Below are positions 1-8,711 of a stretch of 32,607 bases of DNA, one piece after another. The translations under genes and the position numbers were made by a program. The notes under the pieces were generated by a model. It searched no databases and was not told the DNA's origin. It saw nothing but the letters and a program-made list of their open reading frames with translations. The stretch spans positions 1-32,607 of the forward strand of contig CAZDVD010000030.1 in NCBI GenBank assembly GCA_964508765.1. Direction: 5' to 3'. How positions within the stretch are numbered: the first letter of the stretch is position 1; each line of letters opens with the position of its first letter. The stretch is from JABMPR01 sp964508765. GTDB taxonomy: Bacteria; Fidelibacterota; UBA8477; JABMPR01.

Positions 1-52
1 TCCACAGGCAGATAACGTTACTCCTGCTTGATTCTTATTTAAGAAATCAATT

Positions 53-87
53 AAAACGCCGGTCTCTTCACGAGTGCCGGCGTTTTT
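53..87 (+). terminator. Rho-independent terminator of a gene left of the window
   Basis: A perfect 10-bp stem (53-62 with 77-86) encloses a 14-base loop and runs into five Ts. It probably ends an operon whose last gene lies mostly outside the window. In bases 1-52 I cannot identify the tail of any gene. Confidence 0.8.
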
Positions 88-182
88 CATTTATTAGGAA
101 GTTTTTTTCTAAACACAGGGTCTTCATACTAACAGTCAGACCAAGAAATACTCGGGATTTTACTTATAGTCCAGGCCTCCAA

Positions 183-1186
183 TTGCTGCGAGGATTGGCA
201 GCGCTCATGATTGTCTTTCTCTACCTCGGGGTTGCCGAAGGGAGATATGGATCATATGGACGACAATATCTGGATGGTTTTCGAGTTGGTGCAGCTGGCG
301 TAGATATCTTCTTTGTAATCAGCGGATTTGTTATGATGCTGGTTATTAACAACAAACTGACAAGTCCGGGAATATTTCTTAAAAACAGACTTTCTCGCAT
401 CTATCCAAACTATTGGATATATTTTATAATTGTTGTTCTGGTCTGGTTGGTCCAGCCAGGCTAGGTGAATAGCTCCTTGGCAGGCACTCCTGACTTTCTG
501 AGTTCATTTTTCCTTTACCCATCCTCAGAGCCACCAATTATCTCAGTGGCTTGGACCCTAGAGTTTGAAGTCTTATTTTATCTGGTGTTCACGTTCTTTC
601 TGTTGATCTCACGTCAATATTTAGCACCTCTTCTCATTAGCTTTTTTATCGCGCTTGTGTTTTTGGGATGGCAATACCAACCTGAATTGCTCTTCCTGGA
701 GCGTGTGACTCATCCACTTCTGCAGGCGTTTTTCTTGGACGCATATTGATGTCAAGGCAAATACCAACTGGCTGGCTGGCCATACCAGTTGCGATTTTTA
801 TATTTACCCTCTATCAAACGGGGCTTGAACTCACTCAAATTATTCCAGCAGGGATGCATTTTGAACGTCTGGTTAACTTTGGTATACCTGCTGTCCTTTT
901 GGTGTTTGGCATTGTGAGTCTAGACATGAAATATGAAATAGCTTATCCAGAGCTGTTTATCAAAACAGGCGATGCGTCCTATACACGATACCTTTCTCAC
1001 ATACTGGTTATTTCTGCATCTGGAAAATTGTTTCAAGTACTCCATTTGAATGAAATTCTATCCAATTTTATTTTTATCATCGGAATGCTTGTTATATGTA
1101 TTCTTTATGCGCTTATGGCATGCCAGTATATTGAATTACCCCTCTTGACCTTTGTCAGGAAAAGTCTCAAGAAAATCTCTGAGTAA
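183..1186 (+). pseudogene. Broken acyltransferase-3 (OafA/YrhL-like) membrane O-acyltransferase
   Basis: Three fragments together make one acyltransferase-3 protein of about 330 residues, close to the usual 350-380. This family is an integral membrane enzyme that O-acylates sugars or lipids. The first piece (183-464) has the family start LRGLAALMIV and the VDIFFVISGFVM segment. The second (465-749) continues in the same frame after an in-frame TAG at 462-464 and contains SVAWTLEFEVLFYL. The third (746-1186) is in another frame and carries the C-terminal GDASYTRYLSH motif and several membrane helices. So there is a nonsense codon and a frameshift near 745. The frame upstream of 183 is open but has no ATG, so the true start is also missing or altered. 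The His that normally follows the first motif is Tyr here. It is probably a decayed gene; sequencing error is possible but would need at least two events. Confidence 0.8.
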
Positions 1187-1233
1187 CTGCAACAATCATC
1201 CTCGAGAGGTACCATTTCCAGCTTGGCGTGTTT

Positions 1234-1274
1234 ATGAATGATTCAGCCACTTTTTAGTGGCGAAAGACATTCAT
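1234..1274. other. Intergenic hairpin
   Basis: A two-tier inverted repeat lies between the broken acyltransferase and the NTF2-like gene: inner stem GCCACT/AGTGGC (1246-1251 with 1256-1261) and outer stem ATGAATG/CATTCAT (1234-1240 with 1268-1274). No strong T-run follows, so it is a weak terminator candidate or another structured element. Confidence 0.35.
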
Positions 1275-1323
1275 TTGGATTTATTTGACTCCACATTGAA
1301 CCTAAAAGCATAAGATCAAGATA

Positions 1324-1803
1324 ATGACACATTCAAACGAATTACTGATACAACATTTCTATAAGGCTTTTTCTAAAAAGGATAGCCAGACAATGTCAGC
1401 TTGCTACCATACTGAGGCTGTCTTTGATGATCCTGTTTTTCAAACTATCCTGGGGTCCGAGATAGGGATGATGTGGAAAATGCTGTGTCTTCAGTTCGGC
1501 TCCCTTGAGATTAAGGCTGACAATATCCAGGCAGACGATGATTCCGGTCAAGCCGACTGGTCTGCTATATATGAGTTTGGCAAATCTCGTCGCAGAGTTC
1601 ATAATAAGATTCACGCTGAATTCAAATTCAAAGAAGGCAAAATCATCAAACAAACTGATGATTTTAATTTCTGGAAATGGAGTCGGATGGCTCTGGGACC
1701 ACTTGGATTTATAATGGGTTGGAATTCAGTGGTTCAGGTAAACATCCGCAAACAAGCCAGGGCTAATTTGACAAAATTTATAACAAAAGCAAAAAACACG
1801 TAA
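1324..1803 (+). CDS. NTF2-like / SnoaL-like domain protein
   Basis: This 159-residue protein has the length and opening pattern of the NTF2-like (SnoaL) superfamily: an N-terminal helix (LLIQHFYKAFSKKD), then YHTEAVFDDPVF, then alternating strands ending in IIKQTDDFNFWKW. Members form a cone-shaped alpha+beta fold that binds small hydrophobic ligands, and some act as isomerases, cyclases or hydrolases. I see no residue set that fixes a reaction. There is no signal peptide, so it is likely cytoplasmic. The ATG at 1324 has only a weak purine stretch upstream. It stands about 100 bases before the short-chain dehydrogenase and may share a transcript with it. Family call fairly sure, function unknown. 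Confidence 0.75.
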   Translation: MTHSNELLIQHFYKAFSKKDSQTMSACYHTEAVFDDPVFQTILGSEIGMMWKMLCLQFGSLEIKADNIQADDDSGQADWSAIYEFGKSRRRVHNKIHAEFKFKEGKIIKQTDDFNFWKWSRMALGPLGFIMGWNSVVQVNIRKQARANLTKFITKAKNT

Positions 1804-1905
1804 AATCCTTGTGAAAGTCCATTCTTTCTGTTATAGAAAGCGCGAAACAGCACGGAAAACATTTTTGCTGATTTTTGAAGAATAAACGAGGAGAAGTCTC
1901 GAGAT

Positions 1906-2622
1906 ATGTATAGAAAAGTAGCCATCGTTACGGGAGCAAATAGAGGTTTGGGCCATGCTCTGACTAAAGCTCTCGCCGAAGATGATTATAAAGTTTTTAT
2001 GGTTGGGCGTAATAAGATCGAAATCGATAATGCCTCAGCCAAACTACAAGAAGCGGGTCTGGATATTGAAGGTTTTGAGGCAGATGTGAGCAAGGCACGC
2101 CACGTAACTGCACTTTCATCTTATGTTCAGTCACAGTTTGATCACCTTGATCTCCTCATCAACAATGCCGGTATTATCATTGAACCAGGTGGCCTGGATA
2201 GTCAGGTAACTTGCTTCACCATTAACCCTGAACTTGTTGAACAAGCTTACTCGGTTAATACCGTTGGCTCCCTGCGATTGGTCCAGGCTTTTTATGATTT
2301 GCTCAAAAAGGCGCGTCAGCCTCGCATTGTCAATGTGTCCAGCGGCATGGGCTCTATCGCTCACATGAAAGCAGGTTGGCCAGCATATCGCATGTCCAAA
2401 GCTGCCATGAATGCCATGACGGTCATTTTGTCCAAAGAATTGGAAGATACCCGCATTAAGGTCAACTCAGTTTGTCCTGGTTGGGTGAGAACAGATATGG
2501 GTGGTCCCAACGCTGATCGATCCATTGAAGAGGGAATTGAAGGTATTCTCTGGGCAGCCAAGCTTCCACCAGATGGTCCCACAGGTGGCTTTTTCCAGGA
2601 CGGGAAACCTCTGGACTGGTAA
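1906..2622 (+). CDS. Short-chain dehydrogenase/reductase (SDR)
   Basis: A 238-residue classical SDR with a Rossmann fold. The dinucleotide-binding motif TGANRGLG is at residues 9-16, NNAG at 86-89, the catalytic Ser at 145/146 (NVSSG), and the YxxxK pair at Y161/K165, followed by PGWVRTDMGG, which shapes the cofactor site. It reduces or oxidises a carbonyl/alcohol with NAD(P)(H) in the cytoplasm; the substrate cannot be told. The sequence resembles the plant and animal carbonyl-reductase-like branch (ending GGFFQDGKPLDW). A GGAG lies about 12 bases before the ATG. A strong terminator follows, so it ends its transcript. Confidence 0.9.
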   Translation: MYRKVAIVTGANRGLGHALTKALAEDDYKVFMVGRNKIEIDNASAKLQEAGLDIEGFEADVSKARHVTALSSYVQSQFDHLDLLINNAGIIIEPGGLDSQVTCFTINPELVEQAYSVNTVGSLRLVQAFYDLLKKARQPRIVNVSSGMGSIAHMKAGWPAYRMSKAAMNAMTVILSKELEDTRIKVNSVCPGWVRTDMGGPNADRSIEEGIEGILWAAKLPPDGPTGGFFQDGKPLDW

Positions 2623-2645
2623 TTTTGTCTATCTGACAGTTTTCT

Positions 2646-2674
2646 AAACCCCATGTTTCGGCATGGGGTTTTTT
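2646..2674 (+). terminator. Rho-independent terminator after the SDR gene
   Basis: A 10-bp stem (2646-2655 with 2662-2671) with loop TTTCGG is followed by a T-run. It lies 24 bases after the SDR stop and closes that transcription unit. The roughly 190 bases from here to the next gene hold nothing else I recognise. Confidence 0.85.
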
Positions 2675-2861
2675 GTATAAAGTTTTGATTGATTATGGGG
2701 ATGATTCCATGATCTTGTCCAATGTCTTGAAACGCTGCACAAGCACCTGAAAATTGGAAGCGAGTCATCGCTCTCTTGGGGAATTGATGAGTGAAGTGGT
2801 GGGTTAGGTGACATCGACAGATGGACTGTGTACAGATCAATAATTATAGGAGCAATTGAAT

Positions 2862-3848
2862 ATGTATGAGGCGGCTGAAACACGATATGATTCCATGAGC
2901 TATAAAAGGTGTGGTGTAAGTGGTATTCTTCTGCCAAAAATCTCTCTGGGTCTCTGGCATAATTTTGGTGAACCAAACGACTATAACACTGCCAAAGCTA
3001 TGCTTCGACGGGCTTTCGATCTGGGTATCACTCACTTTGATCTGGCCAACAATTATGGACCTCCCTATGGTGCTGCTGAGACCACTTTTGGCAAACTCTT
3101 CAAAGAAGATTTTACGGGTTACCGAGACGAATTGATGATCTCTACAAAAGCAGGTTGGGATATGTGGCCCGGTCCCTATGGAGATCATGGCAGTCGTAAA
3201 TATTTGATAGCCAGTATTGATCAGAGCCTTAAACGTATGGGGCTTGATTATGTAGATATCTTCTATCATCATCGTCCCGATACCAGCACGCCCCTGGAGG
3301 AAACCATGGGTGCCCTGGATCAGATCGTACGAAGTGGCAAAGCTCTGTATGTTGGCATCTCCTCCTATAATCCCGAGCAGACCAGACAGGCAGCCAAAAT
3401 TTTAAGAGAACTTGGAACGCCCTGTCTCATTCATCAGCCCAAATACAACATGTTTCATCGTCTTCCCGAGAAGGGTCTTTTTGATGAGCTGAAGAAAAAT
3501 GGAATGGGCTCGATTGTATTTTCCCCTCTGGCTCAAGGTGTTTTGACAGACCGATACCTTAGCGGATTCCCAGAGGACTCACGGGCGGTACGTGACGGTC
3601 GATATTTGAAGCCTGACTTTATTAAGGATGAACAAATTGATAAAGTGCGAGCATTGAAAAAAATTGCAGATCAACGTGGACAGAATATGGCTCAAATGGC
3701 CATTGCCTGGGTTTTACGCAAGGAGGAGGTCACATCTGCATTGATTGGGGCTTCCAAAGTTGCACAAATTGAAGATGGAGTAAACGCTCTTGGCAACCTT
3801 GATTTTGATCCCTCAGAGCTGGATCAGATCGAGAATATTTTAGGATAG
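2862..3848 (+). CDS. Aldo/keto reductase, YghZ (L-glyceraldehyde 3-phosphate reductase)-like
   Basis: A 328-residue aldo/keto reductase, a TIM-barrel NADPH-dependent enzyme. The catalytic tetrad is visible: D60 and Y65 (FDLANNYG), K96 (STKAGW) and H136/H137 (YHHRPD). The extended segment around AGWDMWPGPYGDHGSRK and the KRMGLDYVDIFYHHRPD block match the YghZ/Gpr subfamily (E. coli about 346 residues), which reduces L-glyceraldehyde 3-phosphate and methylglyoxal-like aldehydes. I chose the ATG at 2862 because AGGAG at 2848-2852 is 9 bases before it; the TTG at 2856 would be only 3 bases away. It is monocistronic by spacing. Subfamily fairly sure, physiological substrate inferred. Confidence 0.88.
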   Translation: MYEAAETRYDSMSYKRCGVSGILLPKISLGLWHNFGEPNDYNTAKAMLRRAFDLGITHFDLANNYGPPYGAAETTFGKLFKEDFTGYRDELMISTKAGWDMWPGPYGDHGSRKYLIASIDQSLKRMGLDYVDIFYHHRPDTSTPLEETMGALDQIVRSGKALYVGISSYNPEQTRQAAKILRELGTPCLIHQPKYNMFHRLPEKGLFDELKKNGMGSIVFSPLAQGVLTDRYLSGFPEDSRAVRDGRYLKPDFIKDEQIDKVRALKKIADQRGQNMAQMAIAWVLRKEEVTSALIGASKVAQIEDGVNALGNLDFDPSELDQIENILG

Positions 3849-3988
3849 CGATTTTTTATAGATCATCTAATGGAGACCGATGATGCGCGGAATAAAGGGG
3901 CAAAAACCGTGTTTTGTCACCAAGCTTTCAGATTAGATTAAACGCTACTCACATTATCGCCATTGAGCTTGTACTAAGGAAATAATCT

Positions 3989-4390
3989 ATGGAACGGAAA
4001 ATAAGAGTTATTCTGGCAAAACCTGGTTTGGATGGCCATGACCGGGGGGCAAAAGTTCTGGCAAACTCATTTAGAGATGCCGGCATGGAGGTCATCTATC
4101 TCGGTCTGAGACAAACCCCTGAAATGATTGTTGCCGCTGCTGTCCAGGAAGACGCAGATATTGTGGCTCTCAGTATTTTATCAGGCGCCCATATGACCAT
4201 CTTTCCCCGGGTTATGGAATTGATGAAAGCTGAAGGTCTCACAGATGTTCTAATCACGGGTGGTGGAATCATTCCGGATTCAGATATGGAAGCATTGCAT
4301 AAGCTGGGCGTAGGTCGCTTGTTCGGTCCTGGGGCCAGCCTCATGGAAATCAATGACTATATCACCAACTGGGTTCAGGAAAACCGCTAA
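3989..4390 (+). CDS. Methylmalonyl-CoA mutase small (B12-binding) subunit
   Basis: A stand-alone cobalamin-binding domain of 133 residues, equivalent to the C-terminal domain of methylmalonyl-CoA mutase. The DxHxxG motif that supplies the lower axial His is at D15-H17-G20 (LDGHDRG), SILSGAH at 62-68 and the GGG turn at 91-93. In organisms with a split mutase this subunit pairs with a separate catalytic barrel to interconvert succinyl-CoA and (R)-methylmalonyl-CoA. The large subunit is not in this window. AAGGA lies 8 bases before the ATG. The stop abuts the ATG of the carboxylase beta-subunit gene (TAAATG), so the two are translationally coupled. This supports a propionyl-CoA/methylmalonyl-CoA pathway. 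Confidence 0.9.
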   Translation: MERKIRVILAKPGLDGHDRGAKVLANSFRDAGMEVIYLGLRQTPEMIVAAAVQEDADIVALSILSGAHMTIFPRVMELMKAEGLTDVLITGGGIIPDSDMEALHKLGVGRLFGPGASLMEINDYITNWVQENR

Positions 4391-5941
4391 ATGAATCGTC
4401 GCGACCGACTGGAACAACTCAACAAACTCAAAGCAGAAGCACTCCTTGGGGGTGGACAGGATCGCCTGGATGCCCAACACGCCAAACAAAAATTATCCGC
4501 CAGGGAAAGACTTGACCTGCTTTTAGATCCCGGTTCATTTGAAGAAATGGGCATGCTAGTGACCCATCGATCCACCAATTTTGGCCTGGAAAAACAAAAA
4601 TTTCTTGGTGATGGGGTGGTAACTGGTCATGGAACAATAAGTGGTCGTACCGTCTTTGTCTTCAGTCAGGATTTCACCGTGATGGGTGGCTCACTCTCTG
4701 AGGCGTACGCTGAAAAAATAGTCAAGGTCATGGATCTGGCAGCCAAGGTTGGCGCACCGGTTATCGGTCTGAATGATAGTGGAGGAGCACGAATCCAAGA
4801 AGGTGTTGTAAGCCTTGCGGGTTATGCAGACATTTTTCTGAGGAATACCCTCATGAGCGGTGTCGTTCCTCAAATATCAGCTATCCTGGGTCCTTGCGCT
4901 GGTGGTGCGGTCTATTCACCTGCTATTACGGATTTTATCTTCATGACCAAGGGGACGAGCTACATGTTTGTCACCGGCCCTGAAGTAGTGAAGACAGTTA
5001 CCCATGAAGAAGTTACCAAAGAAGACCTGGGTGGCGCTACAGCCCATGGTTCTAAGAGCGGTGTCAGTCACTTCACCTGCAATAATGAAATCGAAGTGAT
5101 CGAAGGCATCAAGAGATTATTGAGCTTTATACCGCAAAACAATCTTGAAGATCCACCAACCCTTGAATGCACCGATCCCATTGATAGATCCGACGAGGCT
5201 CTGGATACCATTGTTCCAGAAAACCCCAACAAACCCTACGATATGAAGGCTGTGATTCACCGTGTTGTGGACAATGGTGAGTTCTATGAAGTTCATGATG
5301 AATTTGCCATGAATATGGTGGTTGGTTTTGTTCGTCTGAACGGGAAATCAGTTGGCGTGATTGCCAATCAGCCTGCCCACCTTGCTGGTGTTCTGGATAT
5401 TGATTCTGCAGTAAAAGGGGCTCGTTTTGTGCGCTTCTGTGATGCCTTCAATATCCCGCTGCTTACTTTTGAGGATGTCCCCGGTTTTCTGCCTGGAACG
5501 GACCAGGAATGGGGTGGCATTATTCGCCATGGTGCGAAATTGCTATATGCTTTTGCTGAAGCGACTGTACCAAGAGTTACTGTCATTACTCGCAAAGCCT
5601 ATGGTGGCGCCTATGATGTGATGAACTCCAAGCATATTCGAGGAGATATCAATTTTGCCTGGCCTTGTGCGGAAATTGCTGTCATGGGTGCCAAAGGGGC
5701 GACTGAAATCATTTTCAGAAAAGAAATTGCCAAGGCTGATGACCCTGAGCAAGTCCTGGAGCGTCTCACAAATGAGTTTTCTGAGAGATTTGCCAACCCA
5801 TATTCTGCTGCTGAACGTGGCTATGTAGATGAGGTGATTGAACCAAACCAGACACGTTTAAAAGTGATCAGAGCTTTTGAAATGCTTGAGAATAAAGTTG
5901 ATTCAAACCCACAAAAAAAACACGGAAATATCCCGCTATAA
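4391..5941 (+). CDS. pccB: Acyl-CoA carboxylase beta subunit (propionyl-CoA carboxylase / methylmalonyl-CoA decarboxylase type)
   Basis: A 516-residue biotin-dependent carboxyltransferase with two crotonase-like halves, the normal length for PccB/MmdA. The N half has DSGGARIQEGV (129-139) and the oxyanion-hole segment GPCAGGAVYSPA (167-178); the C half has EDVPGFLPGTDQE and KAYGGAYDVMNSKHIRGD, typical of the propionyl/methylmalonyl group. It moves a carboxyl group between carboxybiotin and an acyl-CoA. With a biotin carboxylase it would make methylmalonyl-CoA from propionyl-CoA; with membrane beta, gamma and delta subunits it would instead be the alpha subunit of Na+-pumping methylmalonyl-CoA decarboxylase. 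Neither set of partners is in the window, so the direction is open. The adjoining B12-subunit gene fits both. Confidence 0.92.
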   Translation: MNRRDRLEQLNKLKAEALLGGGQDRLDAQHAKQKLSARERLDLLLDPGSFEEMGMLVTHRSTNFGLEKQKFLGDGVVTGHGTISGRTVFVFSQDFTVMGGSLSEAYAEKIVKVMDLAAKVGAPVIGLNDSGGARIQEGVVSLAGYADIFLRNTLMSGVVPQISAILGPCAGGAVYSPAITDFIFMTKGTSYMFVTGPEVVKTVTHEEVTKEDLGGATAHGSKSGVSHFTCNNEIEVIEGIKRLLSFIPQNNLEDPPTLECTDPIDRSDEALDTIVPENPNKPYDMKAVIHRVVDNGEFYEVHDEFAMNMVVGFVRLNGKSVGVIANQPAHLAGVLDIDSAVKGARFVRFCDAFNIPLLTFEDVPGFLPGTDQEWGGIIRHGAKLLYAFAEATVPRVTVITRKAYGGAYDVMNSKHIRGDINFAWPCAEIAVMGAKGATEIIFRKEIAKADDPEQVLERLTNEFSERFANPYSAAERGYVDEVIEPNQTRLKVIRAFEMLENKVDSNPQKKHGNIPL

Positions 5942-5961
5942 TTCAGGGAGAGAGGTTTCAA

Positions 5962-7047
5962 GTGGATACCAGAAATCGTGATGAGTTATTAAAAAAGCAG
6001 GAAAGCCTGGAAGCCTACTTGCTCAAAAATCCCCAGTCGACCCTATTCGCCTGGTACGCACGACAAAACATGGAAGCTGGTGAGTTAAACCGAGCCTTAA
6101 GTATTTGCTTGCTTGGAATCCAGAATGTGGAGAGTCGCGGTATTTTACACAAACTCATGGGTGAGATTTATCTGGCCAAGGGTGAAGTCACCAATTCCAT
6201 GAAGCAGATGATTGAATGTATTCTGACCAAAGAACCCTTTCCAGGAGTCATCATTGAAGTGATCAAGAATCTGGGTGACTCCATGGAGCCCCAGCAGGTT
6301 GCTTTCTTGATTTATTTGCTGAACAAGGCCTTGCCTGGTCACCCCGATGCTATCCAATTCTACAAAAAATTTCCCAACTCACGCAATTATGTGGTTCAAC
6401 CAGGGGAGTATAAATTTCTGGAAGAATTGGCCATTGGCCTGGAACGGTCGGCAATGGTAGAAACCATGCCTCTTGATGAAGATGAGGAAAGTCCATTAGC
6501 ACTGCCAGATTCAGTCTTACCTGAGGTGGAATATACTCCACCTCAGCCCGAGCCAAGGCCCGTTGCAGACCCAGGTCAAACAGCTACGCCGCGAGAAGTA
6601 ACCGAAGGTGAATACGTTATTGATCCTGAACTGGGAACCAAGTCTGATCCACCGGCTCCTGAATACGAAATTCCAGTTTCAACACCCCCTTTGAATGAGG
6701 TTATAAAACAGACTGATACCAAGACAGGTTTTGATGAAATACCCATGCCAGAGGTAACACCCATACCAGAGCCTGAACCTGTTCCCCAGCCATCTCCACA
6801 GCCTCCACCACAGCAAGCCGCCGCTCCCCGGGAAACAACTCCACCTCCTCAAAAGCCTGCTGTGAAGCATAATATTAATCGCTCCATGGCTACCTTTACT
6901 TTGATGCAAATATTCAAGGATCAGGGGATGTACGAAAATGCCTTGCAGGTATTGCAGTTTCTCCGTGAAAAGTCCAGCGATATTGAGCGTATCGATCAAG
7001 AGGAAAAAGAAATTCGAGAGCTCGTGGCTCGCAACGGCAAAAAATAA
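5962..7047 (+). CDS. TPR-like protein with a proline-rich linker
   Basis: A 361-residue protein I cannot assign to a named family. Residues 1-150 look like helical repeat pairs of TPR type (STLFAWYARQNMEAGELNRAL, then GEIYLAKGEVTNSMKQMIECI). Residues 170-290 are acidic and very proline-rich, likely a disordered linker. The C-terminal 60 residues hold another TPR-like helix pair (IFKDQGMYENALQVLQFLREK). There is no signal peptide or membrane segment. It starts at GTG 5962 behind a strong AGGGAGAGAGG. It sits 20 bases after pccB and 17 before the glycosyltransferase gene, so it is in the same operon. A scaffold or assembly role is plausible but inferred only from the fold. Confidence 0.7.
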   Translation: MDTRNRDELLKKQESLEAYLLKNPQSTLFAWYARQNMEAGELNRALSICLLGIQNVESRGILHKLMGEIYLAKGEVTNSMKQMIECILTKEPFPGVIIEVIKNLGDSMEPQQVAFLIYLLNKALPGHPDAIQFYKKFPNSRNYVVQPGEYKFLEELAIGLERSAMVETMPLDEDEESPLALPDSVLPEVEYTPPQPEPRPVADPGQTATPREVTEGEYVIDPELGTKSDPPAPEYEIPVSTPPLNEVIKQTDTKTGFDEIPMPEVTPIPEPEPVPQPSPQPPPQQAAAPRETTPPPQKPAVKHNINRSMATFTLMQIFKDQGMYENALQVLQFLREKSSDIERIDQEEKEIRELVARNGKK

Positions 7048-7064
7048 GTCAATTGTAATAAATA

Positions 7065-8009
7065 ATGCCTGAAGCTCAACCGGGGGAAACACCCGCAGAG
7101 AGGGAATCCCCGATTCAACTATCAATCCTCATTGTGACCTACAATTCCAGCTCGACCATTCGAGTCTGTCTGGATAGTGTTTTTCTGGAGTTAAGCACCC
7201 TTGAAGGAGAAGTTGTTGTCGTTGATAATCACTCCAGCGATGATACCACTGCAATTCTGGATGACTATTCGGCTCAGCACCCCAATCTTCAGAGTAAAAT
7301 AAATCGGACCAATCGCGGTTTTGCAGTGGGGAATAATCAAGCTCTTGAAATGGCCAGAGGGCAACACATTCTCATCCTGAACCCTGACACCATTCTTCAA
7401 GCTGGTGTCCTGAAAAATCTGCTGGTAGAGCTTGAGAAAGACTCAAAAACGGGTGTTGTCGCACCACAATTACAATTTCCTGATGGTAGTATACAGAGAA
7501 CCTGTCGACGTTTCCCCAGTCATTTGGATGTGATCTATAATGTTTTTGGTTTGTCGACTCTTTTTCCTGAAAATCGTCGCTTCAATGGTTGGAAGATGGG
7601 TGATTTTGATCATAAATTACGAAAGTCGGTCGATCAACCTGCTGGTGCAGCCCTGCTGGTGCGTGGTGATCTGCTTCGGTCGTTAGAAGGCTTTGATGAA
7701 AATTTCCCCATGTTCTTTAATGATGTGGATCTTTGTAAGCGCGTTAAGGAAGCAGGTTATGCCATTTGGTATCTCCCGGAATATGCTATCCAACATTTGG
7801 GCGGAGCCAGTGTCAAACAGGCTAAGCTAAAGATGACCATCAGCTCTCATGTTTCATTTTTTAGATATTTTGAGAAACACTTTACTCGGATGTACCAGCA
7901 ACCCCTCAACTTTATCGTAGGTGTTTTACTTTACCTCTCTCTGATTCCCCGATTATTGTTTTTACTCCTATTCAAGGGGCAACGTACGGCCTCTCGAGAA
8001 ACGCTATAG
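7065..8009 (+). CDS. Family-2 glycosyltransferase (rhamnosyltransferase WbbL-like)
   Basis: A 314-residue GT-A fold transferase. VTYNS (24-28) and VVDNHSSDD (52-60) bind the nucleotide sugar, LNPDT (105-109) is the metal-binding DxD-like motif, and FFNDVDLCKRVKEAGY is the acceptor/catalytic segment seen in the WbbL/RfbF-like rhamnosyltransferases. A hydrophobic stretch near the C terminus (about 280-305) suggests association with the inner membrane. It probably adds a sugar during surface polysaccharide or lipopolysaccharide assembly; the donor is not determinable. It has a poor ribosome-binding site but is closely spaced behind the TPR gene. Confidence 0.88.
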   Translation: MPEAQPGETPAERESPIQLSILIVTYNSSSTIRVCLDSVFLELSTLEGEVVVVDNHSSDDTTAILDDYSAQHPNLQSKINRTNRGFAVGNNQALEMARGQHILILNPDTILQAGVLKNLLVELEKDSKTGVVAPQLQFPDGSIQRTCRRFPSHLDVIYNVFGLSTLFPENRRFNGWKMGDFDHKLRKSVDQPAGAALLVRGDLLRSLEGFDENFPMFFNDVDLCKRVKEAGYAIWYLPEYAIQHLGGASVKQAKLKMTISSHVSFFRYFEKHFTRMYQQPLNFIVGVLLYLSLIPRLLFLLLFKGQRTASRETL

Positions 8010-8025
8010 CGTCACAGACTCAGAT

Positions 8026-8658
8026 ATGAACCCTCAACGAAAAATAAAAACCATCTTTTTTGATATCGGAGGCGTCCTGGTCAAGGTCGACTCCAGTGAA
8101 TCTATCCAGAAATTATCCGAAAAACTGGGGGTGAGCCCTGAAAAAATAAGGCAGGGGATGACCCGGGAATTACTCAATGACTACGAAAAAGGACATTTGA
8201 CCTCAAACCAATTTTATGAACAGCTTCTTATCAATTATGATAGCAAGTTGACCATGGACATGGAAACCTTCAAGGCCTATTGGCTTGATGTTTTGTTTCT
8301 GTGTACTGAAAGCGTGGCTTTTCTGCAGAGAGCAACCAAGGATTTCCCGGTCTGGTTATTGAGTAATACCAATGACTTTCACTATGACCTGCTCATGCAG
8401 GATTTCCCATTTATGAAGTGGGTAGATGGGGGCACCTATAGTTTTATGGTGGGCAGTGTGAAGCCTGACCCGCTGATCTATGAGGTTGCCATCCAGAAGA
8501 GTGGTTTCCGTCCGGAAGAGATTTTATTTATTGATGATTTGGAAGTCAATGTTCAAGCCGCCCAGAATCAGGGTATCAACATTATCCATTATGTGGATTT
8601 TTCCAGCTTTAGCCAGGAATTGAGACAACGTTTTCCAGAATTGGGGTATTTGTTATAA
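8026..8658 (+). CDS. HAD-superfamily phosphatase (YihX-like)
   Basis: A 210-residue subclass-IA HAD hydrolase. Motif I is FFDIGGVLV with the nucleophile D13; the usual second Asp is replaced by Gly (DxGG), as in the YihX/GS1-like group where DxGN or DxGG is common. Motif II is LLSNTN (S113), motif III K146 (KPDPLIY) and motif IV D170/D171 (FIDDLEVN). YihX removes phosphate from glucose 1-phosphate and similar sugars; the substrate here is inferred only. Its stop overlaps the likely start region of the penicillin-acylase gene, showing tight coupling. Confidence 0.87.
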   Translation: MNPQRKIKTIFFDIGGVLVKVDSSESIQKLSEKLGVSPEKIRQGMTRELLNDYEKGHLTSNQFYEQLLINYDSKLTMDMETFKAYWLDVLFLCTESVAFLQRATKDFPVWLLSNTNDFHYDLLMQDFPFMKWVDGGTYSFMVGSVKPDPLIYEVAIQKSGFRPEEILFIDDLEVNVQAAQNQGINIIHYVDFSSFSQELRQRFPELGYLL

Positions 8659-8711
8659 GACTTTTTAAGACCATCCTGGCATTTGCAGTCTTAATCATAT
8701 TATTCAACCTG

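Noticed and set aside
462..464. TAG recoded as an amino acid
   Set aside because: The same gene also has a frameshift, and TAG ends other intact genes in the window.
2361..3272. Overlapping - strand open frames
   Set aside because: They run antisense to the SDR gene, the spacer and the AKR gene; compositions (many His and Trp) look like shadow frames.
6679..7125. 148-residue - strand open frame
   Set aside because: It is antisense to the TPR and glycosyltransferase genes, has no family features and reflects their codon use.
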